The position numbers were made by a program, and so were the translations under genes. From assembly GCF_000425205.1 (NCBI RefSeq), contig NZ_AULI01000006.1, positions 124,001 to 188,000 on the forward strand: DNA of 64,000 bases, read 5' to 3'. Positions within the stretch are counted from its first letter, which is position 1; each line of letters begins with the position of its first letter. Under the pieces are notes generated by a model. It was not told where the DNA came from and did not search any database. It saw only the letters and a program-made list of their open reading frames with translations. This DNA comes from Pontibacillus halophilus JSM 076056 = DSM 19796. GTDB lineage: Bacteria > Bacillota > Bacilli > Bacillales > BH030062. Positions 9,927 to 20,150 of the stretch are shown here, in pieces.

Positions 9927-11399
9927 TTAGGATTTAAATAAAGATTGAAGTGCTCGGTCGAGCTGCGTGTCATTCTCTTCTGAACGAACCTGCTCTGTTA
10001 CTTGAGACTCAATTCCATTTGCAGTTTCTTCATTCACTTTACCAGTTACTTCAATGCCAGCATCTCGTTGGAAATTCTTAACTGCTTTCTCTGTTTCTTG
10101 ACTATAGTACCCATCTTTACGCCCGGGGTCATAACCAAGACCAGCTAGCATCTCCTGCACATTTGCAACTTTCTCACTGTTATCGTTGTATTGGAGTTCT
10201 CCCTCGTCTAGTTGAATGGGATTGCTATAGAAGTACGAAGGTAGCTTCGCCTCTATCGTCGGTTTAATTCCGTCTTCATGAATCCAATTGCCGTTAGGAG
10301 TGAGCCATTTCATAATCGTGAGTTTAATATTGCTACCATCGCCTAATGGAACAGCTTGTTGCACGGTACCCTTACCAAATGTCGTTTCTCCAACGAGGTC
10401 GTAACCACCAGCCTCTTGCATGGCACCAGCCAGAATCTCAGAAGCAGATGCACTTCCCTCATTAATTAATACGTTGATTGGGTAGTCTTTTTTGTCGGTA
10501 CGGCTCGAATAAATCCGCTCTTTCTCACCAGCGCTATTCTCTAACTGAACATAGGGTTGGTCCTTCGTAATAAAGTTCTTCAATATATCCTCCGCAGCAG
10601 TAAAGAGGCCACCGGGGTTGCCGCGAACATCAATAACGAGACCTTCAATTCCTTCATCTTCAAGCGCAGCTAACTTCTCATTAAAGTCCGCAGCGGTTTC
10701 AGATGCAAAGGATGTAATTTCAAGCACACCGACTTTCTTGCCGTCTATTTCTTCCGTGCTAGAATACACAGTTTCAATCGGAATCGTGTCTCGCTTCACT
10801 TCAATACTTAAGTTCTCAGACACATTGGGGCGATTTACTTCTAGGGTAACCGTTGACCCTTTCTCACCTCTAATTTTCAGTACAGCTTCATATAAATCCA
10901 AGCCTTCTATACTTTCCCCATCTACGGAGACAATTTGATCGTTTGGCTTCAGTCCAGCTTTCTCTGCGGGTGAACCTTTGAAAGGAGATACGATGGTTAC
11001 TTTACCATCTACCATACTGACTTCCGTACCAATCCCTTCAAACGTTGACTCTATGGATTGATTGAACTGATCCATCGTTTCCTTATCCATATATACACTA
11101 TATGGATCATCAAGGGTCTCAAGCATTCCTTGAATAGCTCCTTCGACAAGCTGAGTATGTTCAGCCCCCTCGACATATTGCTCTTGAATGAGCTTGTACG
11201 CTTGATTGACTTTAGAAAGATCGCCTGTTTCTTCAGCAGTTCCTTCCTTCTTATCCCCTTGATCTTGTGGATCGCTAATTTGAATTTCATTCGTTTGGGC
11301 ACTTAGGTCAAGAAATTGCGTCCCTGCAAACGTTAACCCTGCCCCTATAAACATGGACAATACTAGCAATAACGCCAGATAACTCTTCTTTACATTCAT
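9927..11399 (-). CDS. ctpB: S41 carboxy-terminal processing protease CtpB
   Basis: In B. subtilis CtpB is a secreted, membrane-anchored serine protease that cleaves SpoIVFA and so triggers pro-sigma-K processing during sporulation. The 490-residue protein has an N-terminal signal or anchor helix (7-27), a helical cap region, a PDZ domain (about 115-200, PFKGSPAEKAGL), the S41 domain (220-390) and a C-terminal PG_binding_1 module (about 400-460). The catalytic Ser318 (in GSASAS), Lys343 (FGKGTVQ) and Gln347 keep the 25- and 4-residue spacing of B. subtilis CtpB. It sits beside minJ and the ftsEX genes as in B. subtilis. The start follows GAGGTGAAGG. Identification is strong. The sporulation role is transferred from the family. 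Confidence 0.93.
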   Translation of the reverse strand: MNVKKSYLALLLVLSMFIGAGLTFAGTQFLDLSAQTNEIQISDPQDQGDKKEGTAEETGDLSKVNQAYKLIQEQYVEGAEHTQLVEGAIQGMLETLDDPYSVYMDKETMDQFNQSIESTFEGIGTEVSMVDGKVTIVSPFKGSPAEKAGLKPNDQIVSVDGESIEGLDLYEAVLKIRGEKGSTVTLEVNRPNVSENLSIEVKRDTIPIETVYSSTEEIDGKKVGVLEITSFASETAADFNEKLAALEDEGIEGLVIDVRGNPGGLFTAAEDILKNFITKDQPYVQLENSAGEKERIYSSRTDKKDYPINVLINEGSASASEILAGAMQEAGGYDLVGETTFGKGTVQQAVPLGDGSNIKLTIMKWLTPNGNWIHEDGIKPTIEAKLPSYFYSNPIQLDEGELQYNDNSEKVANVQEMLAGLGYDPGRKDGYYSQETEKAVKNFQRDAGIEVTGKVNEETANGIESQVTEQVRSEENDTQLDRALQSLFKS

Positions 11400-11442
11400 C
11401 CACCTTCACCTCAGCCCTCTATATTAAATCCCCATAATTTAC

Positions 11443-11474
11443 GAAAAAGGCATCACACATAAAGTGCGATGCCT
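11443..11474 (-). terminator. Terminator after the M23 hydrolase gene
   Basis: AGGCATCGCAC pairs with GTGTGATGCCT around TTTAT, followed on the minus strand by TTTTTC. Confidence 0.88.
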
Positions 11475-11518
11475 ATTACATTATAATCTATGTTATAGAA
11501 TTTACCAACATGTCCAAT

Positions 11519-12934
11519 TTATAAATTAATATAATTGGCAGGGTTTACTGCATTGCTCTTGGAATAGTTCCAAGGACCTTTGTGGATTTCAAAGTGTAGG
11601 TGCTGCCCTGTAGAATGTCCAGTGTTCCCCATGTGTCCAATTGTTTGTCCTTGGGAAACCCTCTGACCTTTTGAAACAAGTCGGTTTGACATGTGTGCAT
11701 ATAGTGTTGTGTACATCTGCCCATCAATATAGTGAGTGATAAGCACTACATTTCCGTAGCTAGAAGAATGATACGAGCTAGAAACAGTTCCAGATGCAGA
11801 TGCCTTAATTGGTACATCTACAGAGTTCGCAATATCAATACCTTCATGCATGCTTCCCCAACGAGGTCCATAGCCTGAAGTAAAGGTTCCGCTAGCAGGG
11901 CGAATGAAGCCACTAGATACTGGAGCTGGAGCTGGCGCTGGCTCTGTTGATTGTTTTTTAGAAGATGGAGACTTACTGCTAGGTGATGAAGAACTTCCAC
12001 TAGAAGAAGATTTCTTAGCTGCTGCTTCTTTCTCTGCAGCCTCACGCTTCGCACGTTCTGCAGCTAGCTGTTCTTCAATGGAACGCTGTTCAGCTTTAGC
12101 TCGTTCAATTTCTTGTTGAGCGGCTGCTTTTTGGTCCGAAATAAGTTGTTGCTCTTCTTCCAAACTCATTTGATGCTTATGGAGTTGATCTTCTTCTAAT
12201 TCTAATTCATCCATCAACTCTTCTTTATCCTCTTTTTGACTCGCTTGCTCTTCTTTTAGCTTTTCAAGTTCAGCTTTTTGACTCTCTAAATCCTTTTTCT
12301 TTTCTTCAAGCTCTACTTTCTTTTCTTCCACTTCGATTTTCTTTTGTTCTAGTGCTTTCTTATCTTCTGTAAGCTCATCCATAATCGACTTATCTTGGTC
12401 CATGATCTTCGTTACAGCTGTGCTTCGGTTTAAGAAATCACCAAAGTTTTGAGCGCCTAGGAGTACTTCAAGATAGTTAACGTCTCCACCATTCTTCTGA
12501 AGTGTACGAAGACGTTCTTTAAGTAATTGCTCGCGCTCATCAATGCTTTGGATTAATGCAACAATTTCTTCTTTCAACTGTTTTATTTCTTGTTCAGTTT
12601 GTTTAATTTCTTCTTCAGTCTGCTTAATTTCTGTTTGCTTGTTTTGTAGCTTTGTAGTCGTTTCACTAATCTTTTTATCTAGTTCCTCAATCTCACTATG
12701 AATCTCTTCTTGTTTATCATGGTTTTCATGGATTTTATCTTCAGTTTCTGAAAGGTCTCCATCAACCTCACTTTGTTTCTCATTAAGAGAACTTTGTTTA
12801 TCTTCTAGTTCGTTTAGTTCCTCTTCTACTTCACCAAGGGATTTCGCTTGTACGGATGAAGCGGTCCCCGCTACAGTTGTTGCTGTCATTATCGCTACGA
12901 TTGAAAGAATGCTCCCTAATCTCTTCATCTTCAC
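11519..12934 (-). CDS. Secreted coiled-coil M23 peptidoglycan hydrolase, probable FtsEX partner
   Basis: The protein has a signal peptide ending near VQA-KS, a very long Glu/Lys/Gln-rich coiled coil (about 35-320), a Ser/Lys/Pro linker, and a C-terminal M23 LytM-type endopeptidase. The zinc motifs are present as HEGID and HLHFEIH. This is the EnvC/PcsB-like layout, in which FtsX pulls on the coiled coil to switch on the hydrolase. The gene lies 32 bases downstream of ftsX and is very likely co-transcribed with ftsEX, which supports that role. In B. subtilis the FtsEX-dependent enzyme is CwlO (NlpC/P60), encoded elsewhere, so this is a different arrangement. I choose GTG 12934, six bases after AAGGAG. 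ATG 12928, two codons on, is the alternative. Confidence 0.85.
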   Translation of the reverse strand: MKMKRLGSILSIVAIMTATTVAGTASSVQAKSLGEVEEELNELEDKQSSLNEKQSEVDGDLSETEDKIHENHDKQEEIHSEIEELDKKISETTTKLQNKQTEIKQTEEEIKQTEQEIKQLKEEIVALIQSIDEREQLLKERLRTLQKNGGDVNYLEVLLGAQNFGDFLNRSTAVTKIMDQDKSIMDELTEDKKALEQKKIEVEEKKVELEEKKKDLESQKAELEKLKEEQASQKEDKEELMDELELEEDQLHKHQMSLEEEQQLISDQKAAAQQEIERAKAEQRSIEEQLAAERAKREAAEKEAAAKKSSSSGSSSSPSSKSPSSKKQSTEPAPAPAPVSSGFIRPASGTFTSGYGPRWGSMHEGIDIANSVDVPIKASASGTVSSSYHSSSYGNVVLITHYIDGQMYTTLYAHMSNRLVSKGQRVSQGQTIGHMGNTGHSTGQHLHFEIHKGPWNYSKSNAVNPANYINL

Positions 12935-12966
12935 AACTTTCTCCTTCCCACTCTTGAGCTCTTTAT

Positions 12967-13860
12967 TTATACTTTCAAGAACTTCCTTACACTCATTACG
13001 CTTCCCCACACTCCAATAATCGCACCGATACCGAGCAAGATTAGTCCTAACTGGTACGCAAATGGATTAAATGGTAGTAACTTAATGAAATCAAAGTTGA
13101 TTTGGTCTGCTAGGTTGTTGTACAAGTAATAGTAACCACCCATAACAAGACCAATTGGAATGATTGAACCTAGAATTCCAAGGAGTAAGCCTTCAACAAA
13201 GAATGGCCAGCGAATGAAACCATTTGTTGCTCCGACAAGTTTCATAATCCCAATCTCTTTGCTTCTCGCATGGATTGTAAGTTTAATCGTATTTGAAATC
13301 AGGAACATTGCAGTTAAGACAAGCCCAATAACAATAGCAAGACCAATGTATCTTGCATACTGGTTAAATGTAATAATCTTTCCAACGATGTCTTCTCCGT
13401 AATTGACTTCATTAACACCATCAAACGTGTTAATCTCTTCAGCAACGTCGAATGTATCAACGACGTCTACTGTATCAACGACAAAGGCATCGTTTAGAGG
13501 ATTTTCCTGTTCAAACATTTCCCAGCTATTCCCTTCATCTCCCATGCTTTCCATGAGAGACTGCAATTCTTGATCCTTTGATGAGAATTTCACGGTATCC
13601 ACTTCAGGAATCTGTGTAATCTTTTGTTCAATCGTATCGATGGTTTCTTGATCTGCTTCTAAGTTGACAAGAACCTTAATTTCTAAACCATCTTCTACGT
13701 TGTCCGCTATCTGATTTAAGTTCAACATAAGAGCAAGGAATACTCCTACGAGCAATAGCGTTGTTGTAACCGCCCCTACTGAAGCAATGGTCATCCAACC
13801 GTTCCGAACGATATTCTTGCTTCCATCGCGTACGTGACGTCCGAGGGTTCTAAATTTCAT
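12967..13860 (-). CDS. ftsX: Cell-division ABC permease FtsX
   Basis: FtsX is the integral membrane half of the FtsEX complex, which couples ATP hydrolysis by FtsE to activation of cell-wall hydrolases outside the membrane. The 297-residue protein has the expected plan: an N-terminal cytoplasmic segment, TM1 (about 25-45), a large extracellular domain (50-165), and three more helices, with the FtsX/MacB signature around IGIMKLVGAT. Length matches the B. subtilis protein (296). The start is the ATG at 13860. It overlaps the ftsE stop by 11 bases, indicating translational coupling. Longer in-frame starts would extend into ftsE coding sequence and are not needed. Confidence 0.95.
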   Translation of the reverse strand: MKFRTLGRHVRDGSKNIVRNGWMTIASVGAVTTTLLLVGVFLALMLNLNQIADNVEDGLEIKVLVNLEADQETIDTIEQKITQIPEVDTVKFSSKDQELQSLMESMGDEGNSWEMFEQENPLNDAFVVDTVDVVDTFDVAEEINTFDGVNEVNYGEDIVGKIITFNQYARYIGLAIVIGLVLTAMFLISNTIKLTIHARSKEIGIMKLVGATNGFIRWPFFVEGLLLGILGSIIPIGLVMGGYYYLYNNLADQINFDFIKLLPFNPFAYQLGLILLGIGAIIGVWGSVMSVRKFLKV

Positions 13861-14536
13861 AACCGTATTCCCCCCTGTCTTCATCCCGTACAATCGTGCC
13901 ATCTTCAAAGGCAATCACGCGTTTTCGAATGGCATTTACAATGTCACGGCTATGAGTTGCCATAATGACTGTTGTACCTCTGTTATTGATTTCTTCAAAT
14001 ATTTGCATAATCTCCCATGATGTTTCAGGATCAAGGTTCCCTGTTGGTTCATCTGCAATCACAATCTTAGGATTATTAATAATTGCTCGGGCAATTGATA
14101 CCCGCTGCTGTTCCCCGCCTGATAACTCATCTGGTATTTGCCTTGCTTTATGTTTTAATTTCACTAAATCAAGTACATCCATTACTCGTTTTTTTATGTT
14201 TTTTGGGTTCTCTTCAATTACTTCAAGCGCAAATGCTAGATTCTCATAAACCGTCAAACGTGGTAGTAGTTTGAAATCTTGATAGACTACTCCGATGTCA
14301 CGACGTAGGTAAGGAATCTTACGCTCTTTTAGCTTTCTTAAGTGAACACCATTTATAATAATTGAGCCATCTGTTGGCTTTTCTTCACGATATATTAAGC
14401 TTACAAATGTCGACTTTCCTGCCCCACTTGGGCCTACAACATACACAAATTCGCCTTGGCTTATGGATACGTCGATCCCATTGAGCGCACTGACGCCATT
14501 TGGGTACACCATCTGTACTCCCTGCATTTCTATCAT
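13850..14536 (-). CDS. ftsE: Cell-division ATP-binding protein FtsE
   Basis: FtsE is the cytoplasmic ATPase partner of FtsX. The 228-residue protein shows Walker A GPSGAGKST, the Q-loop VYQDFKLLP, the ABC signature LSGGEQQRVSIARA and Walker B VIADEPTGNLD. It is almost collinear with B. subtilis FtsE (also 228 residues). The start is ATG 14536, eight bases after AGGTGG. A GTG within that ribosome site is unlikely to be used. It is first of the ftsE-ftsX-M23 operon. No terminator separates it from ftsX. Confidence 0.97.
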   Translation of the reverse strand: MIEMQGVQMVYPNGVSALNGIDVSISQGEFVYVVGPSGAGKSTFVSLIYREEKPTDGSIIINGVHLRKLKERKIPYLRRDIGVVYQDFKLLPRLTVYENLAFALEVIEENPKNIKKRVMDVLDLVKLKHKARQIPDELSGGEQQRVSIARAIINNPKIVIADEPTGNLDPETSWEIMQIFEEINNRGTTVIMATHSRDIVNAIRKRVIAFEDGTIVRDEDRGEYGYEI

Positions 14537-14726
14537 TGTATAAACCACCTGTATCCCATGAATTGTTCTGTGATGTAAATTGTAAGTATATGTCCAAATT
14601 ACCTAGTTCATTATAACATCTCAATTCGCTTTTTTTAGACATAAAATTATTACATTTTCATTGCAGAGATGTGTCATTTAGGAGAATATAGCAATATATT
14701 GTAACCTTTCGACAACATCTGAAATA

Positions 14727-14762
14727 AATAAAAAGAGACCTCTCGACAAATGAAAGATCTCT
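14727..14762 (-). terminator. Terminator after cccB
   Basis: An 11-bp stem with two or three G-U pairs (AGAGATCTTTC with GAGAGGTCTCT) and a 7-base loop, followed on the minus strand by TTTTTATTTATTT. Confidence 0.8.
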
Positions 14763-14776
14763 AAGGTTACATTCTA

Positions 14777-15118
14777 TTATTCCATTGTTGAGAGCCACTT
14801 TGCTACATGCTCTGCTTCTTGGCCTTCAATCACTTTCGGAGGCATAATGCCTTTCCCGTTCTGAATGATACTCAGAATTTCTTCTTCAGAGTATTTAGTT
14901 CCGACTTGTGTAAGTCCAGGACCTGAACCTCCACCGAGTTGCTGACCATGGCAACTTGCACAATTCGCCTGAAATACTTCCTCAGCTCCAGTAGCACTGT
15001 ACTCTTTGACTTCTTGCTCACTTTCCTCTGCGGGAGCAGCATCTTCATTTCCTCCTCCGCCACATGCGGATAGAAGTAACACTGCACCGAATAAGGATGC
15101 GAATAATTTCATTTTCAC
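14777..15118 (-). CDS. cccB: Lipoprotein cytochrome c-551 (CccB)
   Basis: A small membrane-anchored c-type cytochrome for electron transfer to terminal oxidases on the outer face of the membrane. The signal peptide ends in the lipobox LSAC, so the mature protein is a lipoprotein starting at Cys. An acidic linker follows, then the haem-binding CASCH motif and a later Met in GIMPP that fits the sixth ligand. The protein is about 113 residues, as in the B. subtilis family, and lies next to yvjA as there. I favour a GTG at 15118, ten bases after AGGAGG. ATG 15112, two codons on, is the alternative. Confidence 0.93.
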   Translation of the reverse strand: MKMKLFASLFGAVLLLSACGGGGNEDAAPAEESEQEVKEYSATGAEEVFQANCASCHGQQLGGGSGPGLTQVGTKYSEEEILSIIQNGKGIMPPKVIEGQEAEHVAKWLSTME

Positions 15119-15168
15119 GTTGCATTTCCCTCCTGAAGACATAAAGTCATAAGGGTATTATAACCTAA

Positions 15169-16032
15169 CTAATTTGTTTTAAAACCCTCACCCAATACCT
15201 CAGCAGCGTCCATAGCAATGACAAACGCTGATGGATCAATTTGTTTCACTGTTTGTGTCAATTTCGTGAATTCGCTTTGCTCGACGACGCACATGATAAT
15301 CGGTCTCTCTTCATTCGTATACCCGCCCACTGCACGCAGGACTGTAACACCACGATCAATCTCCTGTAATACAGCTAATCTCACACTTTCCATTTCCTTT
15401 GATATAATCATGACATTCTTTGACCGATTAAATCCAACTTGAACAAAGTCAATCGTCCGACTAGTGACAAACAAGGCTACAAGTGCCAACAACCCTTTCT
15501 CAAGATCGATCGCAAGGGCAGCTGTCGTCACAATTAATCCATCAATCATTGCGATACATAATCCGAGAGAAAGGTGAGTAGTGCGATGAATAACTTGAGC
15601 GGCAACATCAACCCCTCCAGTTGACGCTCGTCCTTTAAAGACAATTCCTAATCCAAGGCCTACCCCCATTCCACCAAAGATAGCTGCCAACAGAGCATTT
15701 TCAGTAGCCGGTTCAATGGTTTGTGTTAGGTATACAAACAATGGCAATGCAATCGTACCCACTAAAGACTTTAGCCCAAATGATTTCCCTAAAAAGAATA
15801 TTCCGATTAAGAACAGGGGAATATTTAAGGCACCTTGGACAAATGCTGGGTTCCAATCAAATAAAGACTTTGTAATCGTGCTAATTCCAGAAACACCGCC
15901 AGAAGCAATTTCATTCGGCAGTAAGAAAATATTAAACGCAGTGGCAACAAAGGCTGAACCGATGAGAACAAGCCCATAATCAGCAAGCTCTCTCCCAATC
16001 CCTTGTGTCGCATACGCAGATGTTCGTCCCAT
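15169..16032 (-). CDS. yvjA: YitT-family (DUF161/DUF2179) membrane protein YvjA
   Basis: This 287-residue protein has five or six membrane helices over about residues 10-180 and a soluble C-terminal DUF2179 domain (about 215-280, with VGGYTNEERPIIMCV). The family is widespread in Firmicutes and has no firmly proven function. The gene sits between cccB and prfB exactly as B. subtilis yvjA does, which supports the symbol. The start ATG follows GAGGGAGA. A second family member is encoded at 29858-30706. Confidence 0.88.
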   Translation of the reverse strand: MGRTSAYATQGIGRELADYGLVLIGSAFVATAFNIFLLPNEIASGGVSGISTITKSLFDWNPAFVQGALNIPLFLIGIFFLGKSFGLKSLVGTIALPLFVYLTQTIEPATENALLAAIFGGMGVGLGLGIVFKGRASTGGVDVAAQVIHRTTHLSLGLCIAMIDGLIVTTAALAIDLEKGLLALVALFVTSRTIDFVQVGFNRSKNVMIISKEMESVRLAVLQEIDRGVTVLRAVGGYTNEERPIIMCVVEQSEFTKLTQTVKQIDPSAFVIAMDAAEVLGEGFKTN

Positions 16033-16256
16033 AATCGATCTCCCTCACTTCATAACACCCTATACCCCATTATTTGATAGGAGCCGAGTTTCTATCCTTA
16101 TGTAACGTTAGGAGTATAGCACGGGGGCAACACCGTGTAAACGAGACTAAAATAACGTGTTAATGCACTAAAGACTTCTTATGATGATCTATTTAGATCG
16201 TAGTTCCCCATAAGGGAGAAGCATTAAAGTTAAGCTCTCATTTGTAACGCACTAAA

Positions 16257-16291
16257 GCTAAAGGCAGTTTCTAGTAGAAACTGCCTTTAGC
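16257..16291 (-). terminator. Strong terminator downstream of prfB
   Basis: A perfect 16-bp stem (GCTAAAGGCAGTTTCT and its complement) around a three-base loop, then TTTAG on the minus strand. It lies in the 326-base gap between prfB and yvjA (16033-16358). I see nothing else in that gap that I can name. Confidence 0.8.
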
Positions 16292-16358
16292 TTATCCTAT
16301 ATAGGGTATAGTGAGTGGAATCAACAACGACGCCATCTTCCTATACATAACGTTCCTC

Positions 16359-17460
16359 TTATGAAAGTTTAGAGCGTAAATACGCATCAATAAACGGATC
16401 AAGCTCGCCATCCATGACTGCATTTACGTTCCCAACCTCTTTATTTGTTCGGTGATCTTTAACCATTGAGTATGGGTGGAACACATAAGAACGGATTTGG
16501 CTTCCCCAACCAATTTCTTTCTGTTCCCCACGAATCTCATCTAGCTCACGCTGCTGACGCTCAATCTCTTGTTGGTAAAGCTTCGACTTCAGCATCTTCA
16601 TCGCTTGCTCACGGTTTTTGATCTGTGAGCGCTCAGATTGGCACGTTACAATCGTGTTTGTCGGAACGTGTGTAATTCGAACCGCTGAATCTGTCGTATT
16701 GACGTGCTGGCCACCTGCTCCACTTGCACGGTACGTGTCCACTTTCAAGTCTTCACTTCGCACTTCAATCTCTACTTCATCATTGAACTCTGGCATAACT
16801 TCACAAGAAGCAAAGGATGTGTGACGACGGCCTGAGGAATCAAACGGAGAAATTCGTACCAAACGGTGGATCCCTTTCTCTGCTTTTAGATAGCCATATG
16901 CATTATGCCCTTGGATGTTTAGGGTCACGCTTTTCACTCCAGCTTCATCACCGGGTAAATAATCCATCGTATTGACTTTGAATCCACGTTCCTCTGCCCA
17001 TCTTGTGTACATACGCAGCAACATGCTTGCCCAGTCCTGAGACTCTGTGCCACCTGCTCCTGGGTGTAGCTCTAGGATGGCGTTATTCTTATCATATGGC
17101 TCATCTAGAAGGATGTTGATCTCAAACGTGTTAAGGTGCTCATTTAGTTGACCTACCTCTTCCTCGAGGTCTGCCCGTAGCTCTTTGTCGTCTTCTTCTT
17201 TCACAAGTTCCAAAGAAACTTCCAGATTCTCAAGTGTCTCTTCGTGTTTCTCTAATGTATGAACGTACTCTTTCAATCCGTTCACCTCATTAATTACACG
17301 TTGCGCAGTAGTCTGGTCATCCCAGAAAGAAGGGTCTGTCATTTGCTCTTCTAATTCTGCAATACGAGCTTTCTTGTTATCGAGGTCAAAGAGACCCCCT
17401 GAAGTCCGCTAGACGACTAGCCATTTTATCTAATTCTTGTTTAATCTCGTTAAGTTCCAT
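16359..17460 (-). CDS. prfB: Peptide chain release factor 2, with programmed +1 frameshift
   Basis: RF2 recognises UGA and UAA stops and releases the peptide. The gene is read in two frames. Twenty-four codons from ATG 17460 end at an in-frame UGA (17386-17388). The ribosome then slips +1 at CUU-UGA-C and continues for 342 codons, giving 366 residues, the same as B. subtilis RF2. The slippery site is preceded by the internal Shine-Dalgarno AGGGGG (17395-17400), the classic autoregulatory arrangement in which scarce RF2 favours the shift. The SPF tripeptide anticodon (RISPFDSSG) and the GGQ motif (GAGGQHVN) are both present. The AGGTGA ribosome site precedes the start. secA lies upstream, as in B. 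subtilis. The UGA is therefore regulatory, not a pseudogene mark. Confidence 0.97.
17386..17400 (-). promoter_or_regulatory. RF2 programmed frameshift site
   Basis: AGG GGG TCT CTT TGA C on the minus strand: an internal Shine-Dalgarno stretch, the slippery CUU codon and an in-frame UGA stop followed by C. This is the conserved RF2 autoregulation signal. Confidence 0.96.
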
Positions 17461-17490
17461 GTGTCTTCACCTCTACACTAATTTCATATG

Positions 17491-17523
17491 AGAAAGACAC
17501 CCTCAAATCAAGAGAATGCCTTT
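17491..17523 (-). terminator. Weak terminator after secA
   Basis: A 9-bp stem with several G-U pairs (GGCATTCTC with GAGGGTGTC), then TTTCTC on the minus strand. It may be partial, leaving some secA-prfB read-through. Confidence 0.5.
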
Positions 17524-17529
17524 CTACAC

Positions 17530-20046
17530 TTACTGCCCGTGGCAGTGTTTATATTTCTTACCACTTCCACATGGGCAAGGGTCATTTCGTTTTACTGTAT
17601 TGTTATTTACGACTGGCTTTTTCTTTTTCTCTTTCTGGCTCTGTTCTTCACCGCCAGAAACAGCAGTCGCTCCTTTAGCTACTTCTTGACGTTGAAGGTT
17701 CTCACGAATTTGAGCTTTCATTACATACTTCGCAACATCTTCTTCAATGGAGATGACCATTTGTTCAAACATGGAGAACCCTTCCATTTGATATTCGCGA
17801 AGCGGGTCATTCTGTCCATAGGCACGAAGGTGAATCCCTTGACGAAGCTGGTCCATACGGTCGATGTGGTCCATCCATTTCGTATCTACAGTACGAAGTA
17901 GAATAACCTTCTCGAACTCACGCATTTGCTCATCAGACAGCTCTTCTTCCTTCTCGTCATAACGCGCCTTCACTTTCGTGAAGATAAGCTCTGTCATTTC
18001 CTCAGGTTCTTTACCAGCTAGGTCTTCTTTGCCTAAATCGTCTTCTTCAAGAAGATTTGCTTTCAGGTAATCCATTAACCCATCAAGATTCCAGTTCTCA
18101 TCGAGTTCGTCTGCCGTATACGTAGCTACAGTTCGCTCAATTGTAGCCTTCATCATTGTTTCAATGATTTCTCGCAAATTCTCAGACTGAAGTACATCTT
18201 GACGCTGTTTGTAAATGACTTCACGCTGTTGGCGCAACACGTCGTCATAAGAAAGAATAGTCTTACGAGAGTCGAAGTTGTTACCTTCTACTCGCTTCTG
18301 TGCGGATTCTACTGCACGAGATACCATTTTACTCTCGATTGGCTGCGTATCGTCCATGCCAAGACGATCCATCATTGTACGCATGTTGTCAGAACCGAAA
18401 CGTTTCATTAACTCATCTTCCATGGAAAGGTAGAACTGGGACATCCCAGGGTCACCCTGACGACCAGAACGTCCACGTAGCTGATTATCAATACGACGAG
18501 ACTCATGACGTTCTGTCCCGATTACAGCTAGTCCACCTAAGTCTCTTACTCCGTCTCCTAGCTTGATATCCGTACCTCGTCCAGCCATATTGGTTGCAAT
18601 GGTAACCGCACCAGGTTGACCAGCATTCTCAATGATTTCAGCCTCACGATAGTGGTTCTTTGCGTTTAACACGTTATGTGGTACTTTCGCTTTCGTCAAA
18701 TAACGGGAAATTAATTCAGATGTCTCAACAGCTACTGTACCTACTAGGACAGGCTGCCCCTTTTCATGGCGCTCTTTAATTTCCTCCACAACCGCTCTAA
18801 ACTTCGCATCAACGGATTTGTAAATCATGTCCGATTTGTCATCTCTGACAATCGGTTTATTCGTTGGAATTACAATAACGTTCATATTGTAAATATTACG
18901 GAATTCTTCTTCTTCAGTTTTAGCCGTTCCTGTCATACCTGACAATTTCTCGTACATACGGAAGTAGTTTTGGAACGTGATTGTAGCAAGCGTCATGCTT
19001 TCGTTCTGAATTTGAAGGCCTTCTTTCGCTTCGATTGCCTGGTGAAGTCCATCACTATAGCGACGTCCCTTCATCAAACGACCCGTAAATTGGTCAACAA
19101 TCACAACCTCTTCTTCCTGAACGACATAATCTGTATCTTTCATCATAGCTACGTGAGCTTTTAATGCTTGATTGATATGATGGATTAACGAAACATTTGA
19201 CAAGTCAAACAAGTTCTCAATGTTGAAGAATTTCTCTGCCTTGTTAATGCCCTCTTCCGTTAATTGAACGCCTTTCGTTTTCTCATCGTACGTATAATCC
19301 TCTTCAAGTTTCAAGACACGTACGAATTGGTCCGCTTGTTGATACATGTTAGCAGATTTACGAGCTGAACCTGAGATGATCAACGGGGTTCTTGCTTCAT
19401 CAATTAACGCAGAGTCTACCTCATCAATGATGGCATAATGGAGCGGGCGCTGCACCATTTGCTCTTTATAAAGCACCATATTGTCACGAAGATAGTCAAA
19501 GCCGAACTCATTATTCGTTCCATACGTGATATCCGCTAGATAGGCTTCTTTCTTCTCTTCCTTAGATAGACCGTTAGCATTAAGACCAACTGTCAGACCA
19601 AGGTAATTGAATAAGACACCCATCTCTCTCGCATCACGTTCAGCCAAGTAATCATTTACTGTGATGACATGAACGCCTTTACCTGTTATTGCATTCAAGT
19701 AGGCTGGCATTGTGGAAGCTAGGGTTTTTCCTTCCCCAGTTTTCATCTCTGCAATATCGCCTTCATGAAGAGCTATGGCTCCTTGAATCTGAACGGGGAA
19801 TGGACGCATACCTAGAGCACGCTTAGCCCCTTCACGAACGACTGCATATGCTTCAGGAAGCATGTCATCAAGGGACTCTCCCTTTTCATATCTTTGTTTG
19901 AATTCCATCGTTTTGTTTCGAAGATCTTCTTCAGAGAGCTTTTCAATCTCTGGTTCGAAGGCTTCTACTTGGTCAACGGTTTTCTGCATTCCTTTTAGTT
20001 GACGTGAATTTGCATCACCGAAAACTTTCTTTAACAATGCACGCAT
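17530..20046 (-). CDS. secA: Preprotein translocase ATPase SecA
   Basis: SecA drives secretory proteins through SecYEG with ATP. The 838-residue protein has Walker A with MKTGEGKT, the DEVD Walker B, the preprotein cross-linking and helical scaffold regions, the GRxGRQGDPG helicase motif VI, and the C-terminal zinc-binding [12 protein letters not shown] tail that contacts SecB or ribosomes. Length matches B. subtilis SecA (841). I take ATG 20046, nine bases after GGGGAG. The reading frame stays open 18 codons upstream but with no conserved sequence. prfB lies 69 bases downstream. Confidence 0.97.
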   Translation of the reverse strand: MRALLKKVFGDANSRQLKGMQKTVDQVEAFEPEIEKLSEEDLRNKTMEFKQRYEKGESLDDMLPEAYAVVREGAKRALGMRPFPVQIQGAIALHEGDIAEMKTGEGKTLASTMPAYLNAITGKGVHVITVNDYLAERDAREMGVLFNYLGLTVGLNANGLSKEEKKEAYLADITYGTNNEFGFDYLRDNMVLYKEQMVQRPLHYAIIDEVDSALIDEARTPLIISGSARKSANMYQQADQFVRVLKLEEDYTYDEKTKGVQLTEEGINKAEKFFNIENLFDLSNVSLIHHINQALKAHVAMMKDTDYVVQEEEVVIVDQFTGRLMKGRRYSDGLHQAIEAKEGLQIQNESMTLATITFQNYFRMYEKLSGMTGTAKTEEEEFRNIYNMNVIVIPTNKPIVRDDKSDMIYKSVDAKFRAVVEEIKERHEKGQPVLVGTVAVETSELISRYLTKAKVPHNVLNAKNHYREAEIIENAGQPGAVTIATNMAGRGTDIKLGDGVRDLGGLAVIGTERHESRRIDNQLRGRSGRQGDPGMSQFYLSMEDELMKRFGSDNMRTMMDRLGMDDTQPIESKMVSRAVESAQKRVEGNNFDSRKTILSYDDVLRQQREVIYKQRQDVLQSENLREIIETMMKATIERTVATYTADELDENWNLDGLMDYLKANLLEEDDLGKEDLAGKEPEEMTELIFTKVKARYDEKEEELSDEQMREFEKVILLRTVDTKWMDHIDRMDQLRQGIHLRAYGQNDPLREYQMEGFSMFEQMVISIEEDVAKYVMKAQIRENLQRQEVAKGATAVSGGEEQSQKEKKKKPVVNNNTVKRNDPCPCGSGKKYKHCHGQ

Positions 20047-20150
20047 ATATAAACGCTCCCCTATATAGTAAAATCGGTAGCTGATTCTATAATAATCCAA
20101 ACATTATCATAACACTATTGTCATAGGTATGACAACTTTCCCAGCCATAG

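Noticed and set aside
17386-17388. In-frame stop in prfB as evidence of a pseudogene
   Set aside because: It is the conserved programmed frameshift stop of RF2.
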